Below, piece by piece: positions 8,096 to 17,082 of a stretch of DNA of 64,000 nucleotides. The DNA lies in the NCBI GenBank assembly GCA_030834695.1, contig JAUQXK010000143.1, positions 1-64,000 of the forward strand, read 5' to 3'. The stretch is from Desulfobacterales bacterium. Its GTDB lineage: Bacteria > Desulfobacterota > Desulfobacteria > Desulfobacterales > SpSt-501. The notes beneath the pieces are model-generated. The model saw nothing but the letters and a program-made list of their open reading frames with translations. It was not told the DNA's origin and did not search any database. The translations under genes were made by a program, and so were the position numbers. The first letter of the stretch is position 1; every line of letters starts with the position of its first letter.

Positions 8096-9706
8096 TTACG
8101 CCATCTTCAGCGGCAGCGGTTCCTGCCGGTTGCTGCGCAGCGCCTTTTCGCGGGCCAGTTTGTATTGGAAGCTGTCTGCGAGCGCCTGCCAGCTGGCTTC
8201 GATGATGTCCTCGGACACGCCGATGGTGCTCCAGATGTGATCCTGGTCGCGGGAGTCGATCAGCACCCGCACCCGGGCGGCGGTGCCGCGGTTGCCGTCG
8301 ATCACGCGCACTTTGAAGTCCGTCAGGCGCATGGTGTCGAGATCCGGGAAGAACCGTCCCAGGGCCTTGCGCAGGGCATTGTCCAGGGCGCTGACCGGGC
8401 CGTAGCCCTCGGCGGCGGTGATCTCGGCCTTGCCGCCCACCCGGACCTTGACGGTGGCGTGGGATTGGCAGGGCTGGTCTTTGTCCTTCTCGATGGTGAC
8501 CCGGAACGACTCCAGCTCGAAGAGCGGTCGGAAGGTGTCCGTCAGCTTTTCGATGAGGACCTTGAAGGAGCCGTCCGCCACGTCGAACTGGTAGCCGCTC
8601 TGCTCCAGTTGCTTGACCTCCGCGACGATGCGGCGGCTGTCGATCCCGCCGGCCTCCAGATCGAGGCCCAGCTCGCGGGCCTTGTACTCCACGTTGCTCT
8701 TGCCGGACAGATCGGACACCAGCACGCGCCGCTGGTTGCCGACCAGCCCCGGATCCATGTGCTCATAGGCCTCCGGCGTTTTCATGATGGCGCTGACATG
8801 CACGCCGCCCTTGTGCGCAAAGGCGCTGCGGCCCACGAACGGGCGGCCGTGCAGGGGCACGACGTTGGCCGTCTCGCCCACCAGGCGCGACAGCGATTTG
8901 AGCTTTTTGATGTTGGCGGCCGACATGCAGGGTCGTCCCATTTTCAGAGACAGGATCGGAACGATGGCGGTCAAATCGGCGTTGCCGCAACGTTCGCCGT
9001 AGCCGTTGACGGTGCCCTGCACCATGACCGCCCCGGCTGTCACCGCGGTCAGGGAGTTCGCTACGGCCAGGCCGCAGTCGTTGTGCGTATGGATGCCGAG
9101 GCGCACCCGGCCCAGCCGGCTGCGCACGTCGGCGAAAACGGGTGGGATGTCGAAGGGCAGGCTGCCGCCGTTGGTGTCGCACAGCACGATCACGTCCGCT
9201 CCGGCCTCGGCGGCCGCGGCAACCGTGGCCAGGGCGTACTCGCGATTATGTCGGAAGCCGTCGAAAAAATGCTCGGCGTCATAAATGACTTCGCGGTGGT
9301 TCCGCCGCAGGAAGGACACGCTGTCGCGGATCATGGCCAGGTTTTCTTCCAGGCGAGTTTCCAGCACTTGCGTGACGTGCAGATCCCAGCTCTTGCCGAA
9401 GATGGCGGCGACGGAGGCCCCGCTGGCGATGAGGGTGTTCAGCTGAGGGTCTTCTTCGGGCCGCCGGCCGGGCTTGCGCGTGCACCCGAAGGCGGCCAGG
9501 CGGGCGTGTTTGAAGGAGCTGCGCCGCGCCAGCTCGAAGAATTGCATATCCCGGGGATTGGATCCGGGCCAACCGCCCTCGATGTAATGGATGCCGATGT
9601 CGTCCAGACGCAGGGCGATCTTCAGCTTTTCCTCGGCGCTGAACGAGATGTTCTCGCCCTGGGTCCCATCGCGAAGGGTCGTGTCGTAGAGCAGAATCGG
9701 TTCCAT
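8096..9706 (-). CDS. cimA: (R)-citramalate synthase
   Basis: A 536-aa paralogue of LeuA that condenses pyruvate with acetyl-CoA, giving a threonine-independent route to 2-oxobutyrate and isoleucine. It opens with LYDTTLRDGTQGENISFS, typical of the CimA subfamily (TQGE rather than LeuA's EQSP), carries LGIHTHNDCGLA as the metal site, and has a C-terminal regulatory domain with AEGYGPVSALDNALRKAL. It lies between ilvC and leuA on one strand, consistent with a single branched-chain operon. The assignment against LeuA rests on subfamily motifs. Confidence 0.88.
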   Translation of the reverse strand: MEPILLYDTTLRDGTQGENISFSAEEKLKIALRLDDIGIHYIEGGWPGSNPRDMQFFELARRSSFKHARLAAFGCTRKPGRRPEEDPQLNTLIASGASVAAIFGKSWDLHVTQVLETRLEENLAMIRDSVSFLRRNHREVIYDAEHFFDGFRHNREYALATVAAAAEAGADVIVLCDTNGGSLPFDIPPVFADVRSRLGRVRLGIHTHNDCGLAVANSLTAVTAGAVMVQGTVNGYGERCGNADLTAIVPILSLKMGRPCMSAANIKKLKSLSRLVGETANVVPLHGRPFVGRSAFAHKGGVHVSAIMKTPEAYEHMDPGLVGNQRRVLVSDLSGKSNVEYKARELGLDLEAGGIDSRRIVAEVKQLEQSGYQFDVADGSFKVLIEKLTDTFRPLFELESFRVTIEKDKDQPCQSHATVKVRVGGKAEITAAEGYGPVSALDNALRKALGRFFPDLDTMRLTDFKVRVIDGNRGTAARVRVLIDSRDQDHIWSTIGVSEDIIEASWQALADSFQYKLAREKALRSNRQEPLPLKMA

Positions 9707-9800
9707 GCGTTATCTCCCCGGAGCGGCGGCATCCGCGGTTTTTGCTTTGGCTCTTTTCTTGTTTCGGCCTGTTCGTTACCTGGCCGATTTCATGGATACC

Positions 9801-10850
9801 CTACTTCCGGTTCTCCGGCCGCAGGGAGCGCACGGCAGTCCCCGCGCGCCACATTTCCGAGTCGTGCATGGCCGCGAGCTCCTTGTCGAGCTTCTGGCGG
9901 TAGTCGGCTGTGCTGTTGGCCTGCAGCACGCGGCGCGTCTCCTCGCCGGTCTTGACGCGCTCATAGAGCTGTTCGAACAACGGCGTCACCGCGTCCCGGA
10001 AGCGGGGCGCCCAGTCCAGCGCGCCGCGCTGGGCCGTGGTGGAGCAGTTGGCGAACATCCAGTCCATCCCTTTTTCCCCGACCAGACCGATGAGGCTCTG
10101 GGTCAGTTCTTCGACGGTCTCGTTGAACGCCTCGCTGGGGCTGTGGCCGTGCCGGCGCAGCAGGTTGTACTGGGCCTCCATCACGCCGGCCAGGGCGCCC
10201 ATGAGAATCCCGCGCTCGCCGGTGAGATCGCTGACGACTTCGCGTTCGAAGGTCGTGGGGAAAAGGTACCCGGAGCCGATCCCGATTCCGAGCGCCAGCG
10301 CTTTTTCGCGGGCCTTGCCCGTGAAGTCCTGGAAGACGGCAAAGCTCGCATTGATGCCGCTGCCGTCGAGGAAGTTGGTGCGCACAGTGCGGCCGGAGCC
10401 TTTCGGCGCCACCAGGACGACATCGACGTTCGGGGGCGGGATGATGCCGGTCTGGTCCTTGTAGACGATGGCGAAGCCGTGCGAGAAGTAAAGCGTGTTG
10501 CCCGGCTTCAGGCAGGCCTTGATCTTGGGCCACATGGCCACCTGGCCGGCGTCGGAGAGCAGGTACTGGATCACCGTGGCGCGCTCGGCGGCTTCCTCCG
10601 GGGAAAACAGGGTCTCACCGGGGACGAAGCCGTCGGCCAGGGCGCGGTCCCAGGATTTTCCGCCCTGGCGCTGGCCGATAATCACGCGCAGGCCGTTGTC
10701 GCGCATGTTGAGGGCCTGGCCCGGGCCCTGGACGCCGTAGCCCACGACGGCCACCACCTCGTTCGCCAGCACCGCGCGCGCCTTCTGCAATGGGAATTCA
10801 TCTTCCGTCACCACTTCTTCCATGACTCCGCCGAAATCGAATTGTGCCAT
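9801..10850 (-). CDS. ilvC: ketol-acid reductoisomerase
   Basis: A 349-aa NADPH/Mg-dependent enzyme converting acetolactate and acetohydroxybutyrate to dihydroxy acids in valine, leucine and isoleucine synthesis. The N-terminal Rossmann motif is VVGYGVQGPGQALNMRDNG; PKGSGRTVR and the metal-binding acidic helix (DLTGERGILMGALAGVMEAQ) follow. The length is near that of short class I enzymes. It is the third gene of the ilv operon; an imperfect palindrome separates it from ilvH upstream. Confidence 0.93.
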   Translation of the reverse strand: MAQFDFGGVMEEVVTEDEFPLQKARAVLANEVVAVVGYGVQGPGQALNMRDNGLRVIIGQRQGGKSWDRALADGFVPGETLFSPEEAAERATVIQYLLSDAGQVAMWPKIKACLKPGNTLYFSHGFAIVYKDQTGIIPPPNVDVVLVAPKGSGRTVRTNFLDGSGINASFAVFQDFTGKAREKALALGIGIGSGYLFPTTFEREVVSDLTGERGILMGALAGVMEAQYNLLRRHGHSPSEAFNETVEELTQSLIGLVGEKGMDWMFANCSTTAQRGALDWAPRFRDAVTPLFEQLYERVKTGEETRRVLQANSTADYRQKLDKELAAMHDSEMWRAGTAVRSLRPENRK

Positions 10851-10912
10851 TTTCTCATTCCTTTCTAGTTGTTAAGTCAAACTGTCTGCACAGGATGTCA
10901 GCTTGACGGATT

Positions 10913-10994
10913 AAAAGGGTTCCAGGGACCAAGGGGTCGAGGGGTCCAGTGAAAAATAGCCGTTCACCCGAACCCTTGACTCCTTGAACCCTTT
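10913..10994. repeat. imperfect palindrome between ilvH and ilvC
   Basis: AAAGGGTTC near 10914 is mirrored by GAACCCTTT near 10985-10993, and the inner part contains short direct repeats of the form GGGTCCA/GGGTCGA. The RNA could form a long imperfect hairpin in the ilvH-ilvC spacer, which may set different mRNA levels or stability for ilvC. It looks like a dispersed repeat rather than a terminator, since no U tract follows. Confidence 0.45.
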
Positions 10995-10997
10995 CTC

Positions 10998-11486
10998 CTA
11001 TTTCGGTTCCCGAATCAGTCCGATCGGCCCCGTGCGTGCGAGCTTTTTGATTCCATAAGGTTTCAACAGGTTCAAAACCGTCTGCACCTCTTCCTGCTCG
11101 CCGGACACCTCGACGATCAAGTGACTCAGTCCCGCATCGACGATCTTCCCCTGCGCCAGATCCACGATCCGCAGCACTTCGGCGCGTTGTTCCGGCTTGA
11201 CCGTGACACAAGCCAGCGCCAGTTCGCGCCGCACGCAGCCGGGGCCGTTCAGGCTGCGCAGCTTGATGACGTTGACCAGCTTGCGCAACTGCTTTTCGAT
11301 CTGCTCGACCACCGGCGGGTTGGCCTGGGTCGCGATGGTGATCCGCGACACCCGGGGGTCGTTGGTCGGACTGCCGCAGATGCTTTCGATATTGAAGCCC
11401 TTGCCGCTGAAGAGCCCCGCGACCCGGGACACCACTCCCGGCTCGTTGTCGACCAGCATGGTCATGACGTGCTTCTCGGTGTTCAT
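10998..11486 (-). CDS. ilvH: acetolactate synthase small (regulatory) subunit
   Basis: A 162-aa protein with an N-terminal ACT domain (VDNEPGVVSRVAGLFSGKGF) and a C-terminal small-subunit domain, the usual size for IlvH/IlvN. It binds the IlvB catalytic subunit and confers valine feedback inhibition. ATG 11486 follows an AAAGGA ribosome site. It is second in the operon, 104 bases after ilvB; that spacer contains a strong stem-loop. Confidence 0.94.
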   Translation of the reverse strand: MNTEKHVMTMLVDNEPGVVSRVAGLFSGKGFNIESICGSPTNDPRVSRITIATQANPPVVEQIEKQLRKLVNVIKLRSLNGPGCVRRELALACVTVKPEQRAEVLRIVDLAQGKIVDAGLSHLIVEVSGEQEEVQTVLNLLKPYGIKKLARTGPIGLIREPK

Positions 11487-11523
11487 ACGGTTCCTTTCAG
11501 ACTATCTTCTCCCCTATCCCCTG

Positions 11524-11555
11524 CCGGTCTCCTTCCCCTCGACGGGGGAGACCGG
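11524..11555. other. stem-loop in the ilvB-ilvH spacer
   Basis: CCGGTCTC (11524-11531) pairs with GAGACCGG (11548-11555), and CCCC can pair with GGGG inside. There is no following U run, so it is more likely an mRNA-processing or stability element, or a dispersed repeat, than a terminator. Confidence 0.5.
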
Positions 11556-11590
11556 GTGAGGGCCACCCCATCCGCACCGTTGTTTTCGTG

Positions 11591-13276
11591 CTACACCAGA
11601 AGCATTTCCGTGAGCGGCGCTCCGGACGGCACCATCGGATAGACGCCTTCCTCGGCTTCCACCACGAAATCGATCATCACCGGCCGGCGGACGGCCAGGG
11701 CCTCCTGAAGCACCGGAACGACGTCCGCGGGCTGGGTGGCGCGCAGGCCGACGGCGCCGTAGGCTTCGGCCAGTTTGACGAAATCCGGAGCGTGGTCCAT
11801 GCGCGTGGCGCTGTAGCGCTTGCCGAAGAAGAGCTCCTGCCACTGGCGGACCATGCCGAGGTAGCCGTTGTTGAGAATCACGATCTTGACCGGCAGCCCG
11901 TATTGAACGGCCGTAGCCAATTCCTGGATGTTCATCTGGATGCTGCCATCGCCGGCGATGTCGACGACGGTCTTGTCGGGGCAGGCGATTTGGGCGCCGA
12001 TGGCCGCCGGCAGCCCGAACCCCATCGTGCCCAGGCCGCCGGAGGTGATGAAGTGGTCGGGGTGGTCGAATCGGTAGAACTGGGCCGCCCACATCTGGTT
12101 CTGGCCGACCTCGGTAGCAATGATGGCCTCGCCGCGGGTCAAGGCGTGGACCTGCTCGATCACATATTGGGGTTTGATGGCTCCCCCGGATTGATAGGCC
12201 AGGGGCTGGGAGCGCTTCCAGTCGGCGATGCGTGCGAGCCACGGCGCGCGGCGGTCCGCCAACCCGGCCAGCCGGGCGTCGGTGACCATTTCGTCGAGCA
12301 GCTGCAGGCTGATGCGGCAGTCGCCGACGACGGGGATGCCGACCTGCACGTTCTTGCGGATCGACGTCGGGTCGATGTCGATGTGGACGATCTTGGCCTG
12401 GGAGGCGAACAGGTCGGTTTTGCCGGTCACGCGGTCGTCGAAACGGACCCCCACGGCCAGGAGCAGATCGCAGGCTCCGGTGCTCATGTTGGCGGCATAG
12501 GTGCCGTGCATGCCGATCATCCCGAGAAACAGAGGATCGCCGCCCGGGAATGCGCCGAGCCCCATGAGCGACGTGGTGACCGGAATCATGGTTCGGCGGG
12601 CCAGCCGGGTCAGGGCCTCACTACCGCCGGACCGGAGGACGCCGCCGCCTGCGAAAATGACCGGCTGTCGAGCCTCCTCGATCAGCCGGGCGACCTCGCT
12701 CAGTTGCTTGCGGTGAGGCTGGTAGGTCGGGTTGTAAGAGCGCAGGTAGACGTCGCCGGGCGGTTCGTAGACGCTGCGGCCGCTGGCGACATCCTTGGGG
12801 ATGTCGATCAGTACAGGCCCCGGCCGTCCGGAGCGCGCCAGGAAAAAGGCCTCCTTGACGGTACGGGCCAAGTCGGCGATCGATTTAACGAGGTAGTTGT
12901 GCTTCGTGCAGGGGCGGGTGATGCCGACGATGTCCACCTCCTGGAAGGCGTCGTTGCCGATCAGATGGGTGGGCACCTGGCCGGTGAGAATGACGATCGG
13001 GATCGAATCGGCGTGGGCCGAGGCGATTCCGGTCACCGTGTTGGTGGCGCCGGGACCGGAGGTGACCAGGCAGACCCCAACCTTGCCGCTGGCCCGGGCG
13101 TAGCCGTCGGCGGCGTGCACGGCGCCCTGCTCGTGCCGGACGAGAATGTGGCGGATGTCGGTGCGGGCCAGTTCGTCGTAGATGTCGATTACGGCCCCCC
13201 CGGGGAATCCGAAAATCGTGTCCACGCCTTCCTGCTTCAACATCGTCATCAGGATCTGGGCGCCGGTCATTTCCAT
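11591..13276 (-). CDS. ilvB: acetolactate synthase large (catalytic) subunit
   Basis: A 561-aa thiamine-diphosphate enzyme making acetolactate or acetohydroxybutyrate, the first common step of branched-chain synthesis. The N-terminal domain starts TGAQILMTMLKQEGVDTIFG with the catalytic Glu region (LVRHEQGAVHAADG); the C-terminal ThDP motif is GDGSIQMNIQELATA. ATG 13276 was chosen because GGAGA lies just upstream; an earlier in-frame start at 13306 falls within the leader terminator. First structural gene of the operon, preceded by a leader peptide and attenuator. Confidence 0.95.
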   Translation of the reverse strand: MEMTGAQILMTMLKQEGVDTIFGFPGGAVIDIYDELARTDIRHILVRHEQGAVHAADGYARASGKVGVCLVTSGPGATNTVTGIASAHADSIPIVILTGQVPTHLIGNDAFQEVDIVGITRPCTKHNYLVKSIADLARTVKEAFFLARSGRPGPVLIDIPKDVASGRSVYEPPGDVYLRSYNPTYQPHRKQLSEVARLIEEARQPVIFAGGGVLRSGGSEALTRLARRTMIPVTTSLMGLGAFPGGDPLFLGMIGMHGTYAANMSTGACDLLLAVGVRFDDRVTGKTDLFASQAKIVHIDIDPTSIRKNVQVGIPVVGDCRISLQLLDEMVTDARLAGLADRRAPWLARIADWKRSQPLAYQSGGAIKPQYVIEQVHALTRGEAIIATEVGQNQMWAAQFYRFDHPDHFITSGGLGTMGFGLPAAIGAQIACPDKTVVDIAGDGSIQMNIQELATAVQYGLPVKIVILNNGYLGMVRQWQELFFGKRYSATRMDHAPDFVKLAEAYGAVGLRATQPADVVPVLQEALAVRRPVMIDFVVEAEEGVYPMVPSGAPLTEMLLV

Positions 13277-13302
13277 GGCAGTTATCTCCGGTGAAATTTT
13301 AT

Positions 13303-13345
13303 CCAAAAAAAAATCCGTTACCGCCTTGGGGGCTGGTAACGGACT
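13303..13345 (-). terminator. attenuator terminator of the ilv operon
   Basis: Read on the minus strand, a 9 bp perfect stem (TCCGTTACC pairing with GGTAACGGA; 13335-13343 and 13314-13322) with a 12-base loop is followed by a run of T residues (13304-13313). It lies between the leader peptide stop (13372) and the ilvB start (13276), exactly where an intrinsic attenuator belongs. Confidence 0.88.
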
Positions 13346-13371
13346 TTTTGCTTCTCGGTTTCGGGGTGCGC

Positions 13372-13470
13372 TTAGGCCATTACCAACCCTTTCTCATCAT
13401 CGCCGACGATGACGCCGGCGATGATAATAATAAGGCTAAGAAGGCTAATAATGGCAAACGGCTGATTCAT
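13372..13470 (-). CDS. ilv operon leader peptide (attenuation peptide)
   Basis: A 32-codon open frame starting at ATG 13470 and ending TAA at 13372. Its central part reads IISLLSLIIIIAGVIVG, with runs of Ile, Leu and Val codons, the three amino acids made by the downstream operon. It is followed by the intrinsic terminator at 13303-13345 and then ilvB. By analogy with known ilv and leu leaders, ribosome stalling at these codons when branched-chain tRNAs are uncharged would prevent terminator formation. The antiterminator pairing was not worked out. The ribosome site before ATG is weak. Confidence 0.82.
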   Translation of the reverse strand: MNQPFAIISLLSLIIIIAGVIVGDDEKGLVMA

Positions 13471-13492
13471 GCAGTTATCCGAATTTTTCTGA

Positions 13493-13521
13493 AAGCTAAC
13501 AGCCGGAATGAAAGAAGTCAA
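13493..13521 (-). promoter_or_regulatory. candidate sigma-70 promoter of the ilv leader
   Basis: On the minus strand TTGACT (13521-13516) is spaced 17 bases from TAGCTT (13498-13493). The -35 box is good and the -10 box is poor. It lies just upstream of the leader peptide and downstream of topA, the position expected for the attenuated transcript. Confidence 0.35.
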
Positions 13522-13542
13522 GCATTTATTCTTCAACAGCAT

Positions 13543-15825
13543 TTATGCTTCAACGGGTTCCTTGAAGCCGCAATCGGGGTTGAGGCATATCTGCAGAGCG
13601 CCCTGCTTCTTGGTGGCGCGCGCCACGAGGAATTTGGCGCCGCAGGCCGGGCACGGACGGGCGACCGGCCGGTCCCAGGATGCGAAGCCGCACTCCGGGT
13701 AGCGGCTGCAGCCGTAAAACACCTTGCCGCGCTTGGAGGTTTTTTCCAGGACGTCGCCGGTGCAGCCCTCCTGCGGGCACTTGACGCCGATGCTCTTGGC
13801 CGAGCCGTTGATGGAGAGCGACTGGGTGTTCTTGCATTCGGGAAACCCGCTGCAGGCAAGGAAATCACCGTACCGTCCGCGTTTAAGCACCATCGGCTTT
13901 CCGCATTTCTCGCAGACCTTGTCGGTGGCTTCGCTGACCGGCGGAGCCACGGCTTGAATGTGTCCTTTTTCGTCGCGGGTGTAATCGCTGGAGTATTTGC
14001 ATTCGGGGTACCCGCTGCAGGCCAGAAAATGCCCGTTCTTGCCGATCTTGATGTGCAGGGCCTTGCCGCACTCCGGGCAGGCCAGGCCGGTCGCCACGCC
14101 GATGCCCTTGATGCTCACCATTTTTTCGGCAGCGGCGTCGAGGTCTTTGCGGAACGGCCGGTAGAACCGGGTCAAAAGCTCTATGGAGTTGGCTTTGTCG
14201 GACTCCACCTGATCCAGGCTTTCTTCCAGCCGAGCGGTGAACTCGACATCGAAGATGTCCGGAAAGCTCATGACGAGCAGGTCGTTCACGATGAGGCCCA
14301 ACTCGCTGGGACGGAAGTAGCCCCGGAGGAACTCCACATACCCCTTGTCGCGGATGGTGGAGAGAATGGCGGCATAGGTGCTCGGCCGGCCGATGCCGTT
14401 TTCCTCCAGCTCCTTCACCAGCGAGGCCTCGGAAAACCGCGGCGGCGGCTGGGTGAAATGCTGCTTGGGCTCCAGGCGCTGCAGGCCGAGCCGGTCGCCC
14501 ACCGCCAGAGCCGGCAGCTGCTCTTTGCCTTTTTCGCCGTTGACGTCGTTGTCCTCATCGTCGACCCGGTAGAGCGCCATGAATCCGGGAAATTTCACGG
14601 CCGAGCCGCTGGCCGCAAATCCATAGGGCCCGGCGGCGATGGCGGCGGATACCTGATCGATCAGGGCCTCCTGCATCTGGGAGGCGATAAACCGTTGCCA
14701 GATCAGCTGATAGAGGGCCTGTTGGTCTTTGTTGAGGAACGGCGCAACCGTTTCGGGCGTGTGGGCGGAGGCGGTCGGGCGGATGGCTTCGTGCGCGTCC
14801 TGGGCCTGCTTCGTGTTGCGGAACTGCCGCGGCCGTTCGAGCGCGTAGTCTTGGCCGAACCGCTCCAGGATCAGCTCACGCGCTTCGGCGGCGGCCACGT
14901 CCGCAATCCGGGTCGAATCCGTGCGCATGTAGGTGATCAGGCCGACCGGTTCGCCCGGCCCCAGGTCGATGCCCTCGTAGAGCTGCTGGGCGATCATCAT
15001 GGTCTTCTTGGCGGTAAACCGCAGCCGCCGGATCGCCTCCTGCTGCAGTTTGCTGGTCGTGAAAGGCGGGGGTGGATTTTTATGCACCGTCTTCTTCTGG
15101 ACTTTGTCCACGACGAAGCTCTTGCCCTGCAGTTCGGCCAGGATTTTTTGAGTTGCGGTCTCGTCCGGGATGGTGAGCTTTTCTCTGCCTTTCTTGACGA
15201 GCTTGGCCGTGAAGGGCGGTGAATCGCCGACCGCGAGGTGGGCGGTGATGGACCAGTACTCCTGGGGCACGAAGGCCTGAATCGCCCGTTCGCGTTCGCA
15301 GATGATGCGCAGGGCCACCGTCTGCACCCGCCCGGCGCTCAGGCCGCCCTTGACCTTGCGCCACAGCAGCGGCGACACCTGGTAGCCGACCAGCCGGTCG
15401 AGGATTCGGCGGGCCTGCTGGGCTTCGTATTTGTGGCGGTCGAGATCCTCGGGCGCGGCGATGGCCTTCTGGATGCCGTCCTTGGTGAGCTCGTGGAACA
15501 GGACGCGGTGGAAGCGGCGCCCCTTTTTCTTGAGCACCTCGGCCGTGTGCCAGGCAATGGCTTCGCCCTCGCGGTCCGGATCCGGTGCCAGATAGATGTC
15601 CTCGGCCGACCCGGCGGCCTTCTTCAGCGCCTGAATCACCGCCTGCTTGCCGGGGATGGTGGTGTATTCCGGCGTGAACCCGTCCTCCACGTCGATCCCC
15701 ATCTCGCGCTGCGGCAAGTCCCTGATGTGGCCGATCGTGGCGGCCACGTTGTAGGCGTCTCCCAGATATTTCTTGATCGTCCGGACTTTGGCCGGCGATT
15801 CGACGATTACCAACGGTTTGGACAT
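13543..15825 (-). CDS. topA: DNA topoisomerase I
   Basis: A 760-aa type IA topoisomerase relaxing negative supercoils. A Toprim domain at the N terminus (IVESPAKVRTIKKYLG; DPDREGEAIAWH) is followed by the catalytic tyrosine motif GLITYMRTDSTR. Four C-terminal zinc-ribbon repeats follow, the first three ending in CSGYPEC, CSGFPEC and CSRYPEC and the last in CLNPDC. ATG 15825 (MSKPLV) is preferred over the longer frame. It lies downstream of dprA on the same strand, a common bacterial pairing, 26 bases apart. Confidence 0.95.
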   Translation of the reverse strand: MSKPLVIVESPAKVRTIKKYLGDAYNVAATIGHIRDLPQREMGIDVEDGFTPEYTTIPGKQAVIQALKKAAGSAEDIYLAPDPDREGEAIAWHTAEVLKKKGRRFHRVLFHELTKDGIQKAIAAPEDLDRHKYEAQQARRILDRLVGYQVSPLLWRKVKGGLSAGRVQTVALRIICERERAIQAFVPQEYWSITAHLAVGDSPPFTAKLVKKGREKLTIPDETATQKILAELQGKSFVVDKVQKKTVHKNPPPPFTTSKLQQEAIRRLRFTAKKTMMIAQQLYEGIDLGPGEPVGLITYMRTDSTRIADVAAAEARELILERFGQDYALERPRQFRNTKQAQDAHEAIRPTASAHTPETVAPFLNKDQQALYQLIWQRFIASQMQEALIDQVSAAIAAGPYGFAASGSAVKFPGFMALYRVDDEDNDVNGEKGKEQLPALAVGDRLGLQRLEPKQHFTQPPPRFSEASLVKELEENGIGRPSTYAAILSTIRDKGYVEFLRGYFRPSELGLIVNDLLVMSFPDIFDVEFTARLEESLDQVESDKANSIELLTRFYRPFRKDLDAAAEKMVSIKGIGVATGLACPECGKALHIKIGKNGHFLACSGYPECKYSSDYTRDEKGHIQAVAPPVSEATDKVCEKCGKPMVLKRGRYGDFLACSGFPECKNTQSLSINGSAKSIGVKCPQEGCTGDVLEKTSKRGKVFYGCSRYPECGFASWDRPVARPCPACGAKFLVARATKKQGALQICLNPDCGFKEPVEA

Positions 15826-15851
15826 ATTCAATCCTGTAGTTGCCATCCGGC

Positions 15852-16973
15852 TTACGGACCGGTGTCTTCGGTCGATTGAAACAGCTTTCCGGGCAGCTGC
15901 TGCACCGCGCCCTTCAGCTCCAGGTTCAGGAGGATTCCGGACAACCGCCCGGCGTCGATCGCCAGCCGGCGCACCAGTTCGTCGATGTGCAGCGGGTACG
16001 GACCGATCGCCCTAAATACCATCGACTCCTCGGCGTTGAGCCCATAGCGCTTCTCGATGCGGGATGCGCCGTCGGGTTCGGCGGCGGTGGCCGCCGGGAC
16101 CGCCAGAAACTGGCCCAGTTCGCAGACGATGTCCTGGGCGTTCTCGACCAGCTTGGCCCCCTGCTTGATCAGCGTGTGGGTGCCCATGCTCTTGAACGAT
16201 TGGACGCTTCCCGGGACCGCGAAGACCTCCCGGTTCTGTTCGGCGGCCAGCCGTGCGGTGATCAGCGAGCCGCTGTTGCGCGTCGCCTCGACCACGACGG
16301 TGCCGCAGGACATCCCGCTGATGATGCGGTTGCGGATCGGAAAATGATGCGCATCCGGCCCGCTGTCCAGGGGGAACTCTGAAATAACCGCACCGCCGGC
16401 CGCGATCCGTTCGGCCAGCCGGCGGTTTTCCGGCGGGTAGACCTGGTTCAGTCCGCTGCCCAAAACCGCCACGGTTCGGCCGTGGACGCCGAGCGCGCCC
16501 TCATGAGCGGCCGTGTCGATCCCCAGCGCCATCCCGCTCACCACGGTGAAGTCGAGCTGGGCCAGTTCCGCGCAGAGCTGCCGGGCGGTGGCGACCCCGT
16601 ATGAGGTGGCGTTGCGCGAGCCGACCACCGCGATGCAGCGTTCCGCGGCCGCCAGATTGCCGCTGACATAGAGAAGCGGCGGCGGATCGGGGATTTCGCG
16701 CAACAGCGCAGGATAGTCCGCGTCGTTCAGCGTTACGATCCGGTATCCGCGTTTCCGGGCCGCGTCGATCTCAGCGGCGGCATCTCCGGGTGCGCGGGAC
16801 GCGCGCAGGGCATCGACCACGCGCCGGCTGACCCCATCTACCGCCAGAAGTTCCCCGGGCGAAGCTGCCAGCGCGCCCTGCGGAGAGCCGAAGCGGTCGA
16901 TGAGTCGTTTGAACAGGTGGTTGCCGATTCCCGGAACGCTCTTCAGATGAAACCAGGGCCGAAGCGTCTCCAC
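15852..16973 (-). CDS. dprA: DNA-processing protein DprA
   Basis: A 373-aa protein that in natural transformation loads RecA on incoming single-stranded DNA. It has an N-terminal helix-hairpin-helix/SAM-like region (SVPGIGNHLFKRLIDRFGS), the central Rossmann-like fold with VVGSRNATSYG and VVSGMALGIDTAAH, the GTVVVEA and NSGSLITARLA motifs, and a C-terminal winged-helix domain. It is probably the first gene of a dprA-topA unit. No competence genes are nearby, as is usual for this widely conserved gene. Confidence 0.93.
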   Translation of the reverse strand: METLRPWFHLKSVPGIGNHLFKRLIDRFGSPQGALAASPGELLAVDGVSRRVVDALRASRAPGDAAAEIDAARKRGYRIVTLNDADYPALLREIPDPPPLLYVSGNLAAAERCIAVVGSRNATSYGVATARQLCAELAQLDFTVVSGMALGIDTAAHEGALGVHGRTVAVLGSGLNQVYPPENRRLAERIAAGGAVISEFPLDSGPDAHHFPIRNRIISGMSCGTVVVEATRNSGSLITARLAAEQNREVFAVPGSVQSFKSMGTHTLIKQGAKLVENAQDIVCELGQFLAVPAATAAEPDGASRIEKRYGLNAEESMVFRAIGPYPLHIDELVRRLAIDAGRLSGILLNLELKGAVQQLPGKLFQSTEDTGP

Positions 16974-17017
16974 GTTGACGTCTCGCTCTTGTTGGAAGAA
17001 GCCACACCGAAGCGAAA

Positions 17018-17042
17018 CCCCCCTTTGGGGATCAAAGGGGGG
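17018..17042. terminator. GC-rich hairpin between secF and dprA
   Basis: CCCCCCTTT (17018-17026) pairs with AAAGGGGGG (17034-17042) with a short loop. It lies after the secF stop on the minus strand and just ahead of dprA. No U tract follows, so termination is only a suggestion. Confidence 0.4.
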
Positions 17043-17082
17043 CTAACAGGCCTGCCGGAAACATCGAGGCTGCACACGGCGG

